From positions 1 through 64,000 of the forward strand of contig JAODUO010001696.1 of assembly GCA_025642075.2 (NCBI GenBank): a stretch of DNA of 64,000 nucleotides, in the 5' to 3' direction. Positions 62,136 to 64,000 of this stretch are shown piece after piece (within the stretch, counting starts at the first letter, position 1; every line of letters begins with the position of its first letter). The position numbers and the translations under genes were made by a program. The notes under the pieces were generated by a model, which was not told the DNA's origin, searched no databases, and saw nothing but the letters and a program-made list of their open reading frames with translations. This DNA is from Ridgeia piscesae. Its lineage: Eukaryota; Annelida; Polychaeta; Sabellida; Siboglinidae.

Positions 62136-62443
62136 GCCATAATTCTTGCTTAATAGACAACTGCAAATTTTAATTTATGTTTATTTTTGTGTGAATATAA
62201 GTTTAATGTTGAATACTTGTAATGGTATAGTATTATCTTATGAAAGTATAACCTTATTTTAGTTTTTATTTCATAGTTGGCCTGAAAGCCAATCAGCATT
62301 TCTACTTTAATTATTCTGGGGTAAGGCAACGTTGGCAGATCATTGATCTACCAGGCGGATGTGAGGAGCTAAATAGTGCTGTCATGTCACGGAGCCTGGG
62401 TATTCGAAGTAAACGTCAATACGGCGTCTAAGCTTGTAATGCT

Positions 62444-62692
62444 AAGCACACACCAACCGATTTTCAGCACACACCTACCGACTAGTCGGCGTAAACTCAG
62501 TCGGCCGACTGCAGTCGGTAGGTGTGTGCAGAAATCTGGGTCGACGGTCAGCCTTATTCCGCGGATTAACGCCGATTCAAATGTTGAATCGGCAGTCGAC
62601 GCTAGTCTGCAGTCGGCGTTAGATAAGGATGTATCCGGTGTCGGCTGTGACGAATCGGCGTATATCCTATGACGAGTCGGCTGGTGTGTGCT
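62444..62692. mobile_element. Small TIR element (MITE) with nested palindrome
   Basis: Ends agcacacaccaaccgatt and, inverted, agcacacaccagccgact. Inside, cagcacacacctaccgacta and its inverse cagtcggtaggtgtgtgcag form a second hairpin (about 62466-62531). About 249 bp, GC-richer than its flanks. No coding capacity. Confidence 0.8.
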
Positions 62693-62699
62693 ATTTTTT

Positions 62700-63245
62700 T
62701 TCTTCATAACACGACGGTCGGCGGTACCTTGGCCAATAAGAAGACAAGGCGCAATCATGTGACAGATCTCTACACAAGGCTACGCCCGCATCCTTTTTTA
62801 GTTTTCAAGCCAAGTCGATCCAGACAATTTCATTTTAATATTTTGTTTTCATATTTTACTAACATGGCGAATAACTAACATTTTAGAAAGAGGTAAATTG
62901 TTTTCTATCCTATAAATACTTAGTCATTGTACATCACCGTTTTATATCTCTTATTTGTAAAGACGGCGCCATAAATAAACGTAATTTCTGCATGATTTCA
63001 TTTCCCGCTTCCGATAGGAATCGCCATTTTGTCTTACGAAAAAAGCTAATGCTCGTAGCGCCGCTAACGGGCGCACATATAACCTTACAATCCGCATAGC
63101 GACTTCAACATAACGCGCGTTTAAATGTAAGATTGTTTGTACTGATATAAGCCAAATACTAGAGGCATAGATAAAGATAGCAAAAAGACATCAGCAAAGA
63201 ACAGCCTGGAAAGCCCTACGGAATTTGGTTATAAATGTGTTTGTT
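62700..63245. other. No gene seen
   Basis: Flank between the small TIR element and the retrotransposon. No features recognised. Confidence 0.4.
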
Positions 63246-63249
63246 AAAA

Positions 63250-64000
63250 TGCAAGGAGCATAGTAAACAAAAGAAATGAACTAAACATTATGGTAGAAGA
63301 TATTGACCCTCACATAATAGGTATAACTGAATCTTGGGCCACACCCGATATATCAGATGCCGAATTAGGAATGACAGGGTATGTAATGTTTAGGAAAGAT
63401 AGATTAGGAAGAAGGGGAGGCGGAGTTATTTTATATATTAAAGAATCCATCCAGGCTTATGAAATAAAATTAGAAAAAGAAGCAGAATGTGAAGAAGCTG
63501 TCTGGTGTAACATAGTTACAGGAAACTCAACATTAACTGTTGGGTTAGTGTATCGGAGTCCAAACATAAGCATGGAATAGAATGAAAAAATACACAACGC
63601 TATCAAAGAAGTGAGTAAACGGAACTGTATTAGTATGGGGGATTTTAACCATGGGCATATACAGTGGACATCTCTACAGAGTACCGGGAGAGAGGATCAA
63701 GAGTTTTTAAATTTAGTACAAGATAGTTTCCTTTCTCAACATGTGTTAGAAGCAACCAGACATAGTATTGAGCTCACAGAAGGAATTTGTTGATAATGTC
63801 AAGATATGTGAGCCACTGGGGTGTAGTGATCACAACCAGATACATTTTATCATCAAAGTAAAGGGAGAACGGAATAGAAAAATAAGGTACAGGAAAAAAA
63901 TTTACAAAGGAAGATATAAGGACATGAGGGAATATTTGGCAAAGATACACTGGAATAACACACTGAAGAATAACACAGCAACAGAATGCTGGAATATTTT
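63250..64000 (+). pseudogene. Non-LTR retrotransposon endonuclease domain, broken, runs off the window
   Basis: The reading begins NARSIVNKRNELNIMVEDID, then PHIIGITESWATP with the catalytic Glu of apurinic-type endonucleases, RLGRRGGGVILYIKESI, VGLVYRSPN, a TAG at 63578-63580, ISMGDFNHGHIQW with the Asp/Asn pair, and after a frameshift near 63780 the LGCSDHNQIHF motif that closes the domain. The order fits the CR1/L2-like group of LINEs. The reverse transcriptase would lie past the right edge. Confidence 0.88.

Overview
This is animal nuclear DNA: spliced genes with short exons, long introns and abundant micro- and minisatellites. One gene dominates. It runs on the plus strand from 7247 to 53164 and encodes an exportin-7 / RanBP16-type karyopherin (XPO7). 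I reconstructed 30 coding exons from splice sites, reading phase and remembered similarity to animal XPO7. With one copy of a duplicated exon they join into an open frame of 3300 nt, or 1099 residues plus a stop; human XPO7 is about 1087. Only short exon pieces are visible as open frames. The long open frames in the window are translations of tandem repeats.

Layout. 1-7246 is the 5' flank, with relics including a broken pogo/Tigger-like transposase whose catalytic domain is interrupted by a CA repeat. 7247-53164 is the XPO7 coding region. Its introns hold two hAT-like elements (9.0-11.6 kb), two TIR elements and two pogo-like elements (20.7 and 38.5-41.8 kb), and many tandem arrays. 53165 to about 54.9 kb is a probable 3' UTR. 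55-57 kb is CpG-richer sequence with one weak minus-strand open frame. 57.1-59.5 kb is an AGT-dominated trinucleotide tract. 60.6-61.4 kb is a 32-bp minisatellite, 62.4-62.7 kb a small TIR element, and 63.25 kb to the edge the endonuclease end of a damaged non-LTR retrotransposon.

The most unusual feature is that many tandem arrays in XPO7 are copies of the gene's own splice junctions. Donor-side arrays follow exons 6, 9, 18, 26 and 27, and weaker ones follow exons 4, 11 and 15. Acceptor-side arrays precede exons 12 and 19. Intron 18 (6.9 kb) is almost wholly an array of its own 5' splice site followed by an array of its own 3' splice site with branch-site and polypyrimidine signals. Exon 27 is present twice, 1807 bp apart, with only synonymous differences. 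Introns 21 (GT-AG) and 24 (AT-AC) have U12-type (minor spliceosome) splice signals.

Organism: an invertebrate animal that retains U12-type introns. From memory, exon-boundary-spanning minisatellites ('mirage' minisatellites) were described at the amphioxus Adh locus, so a cephalochordate is my leading guess. This is inference; the sequence alone does not settle the taxon.
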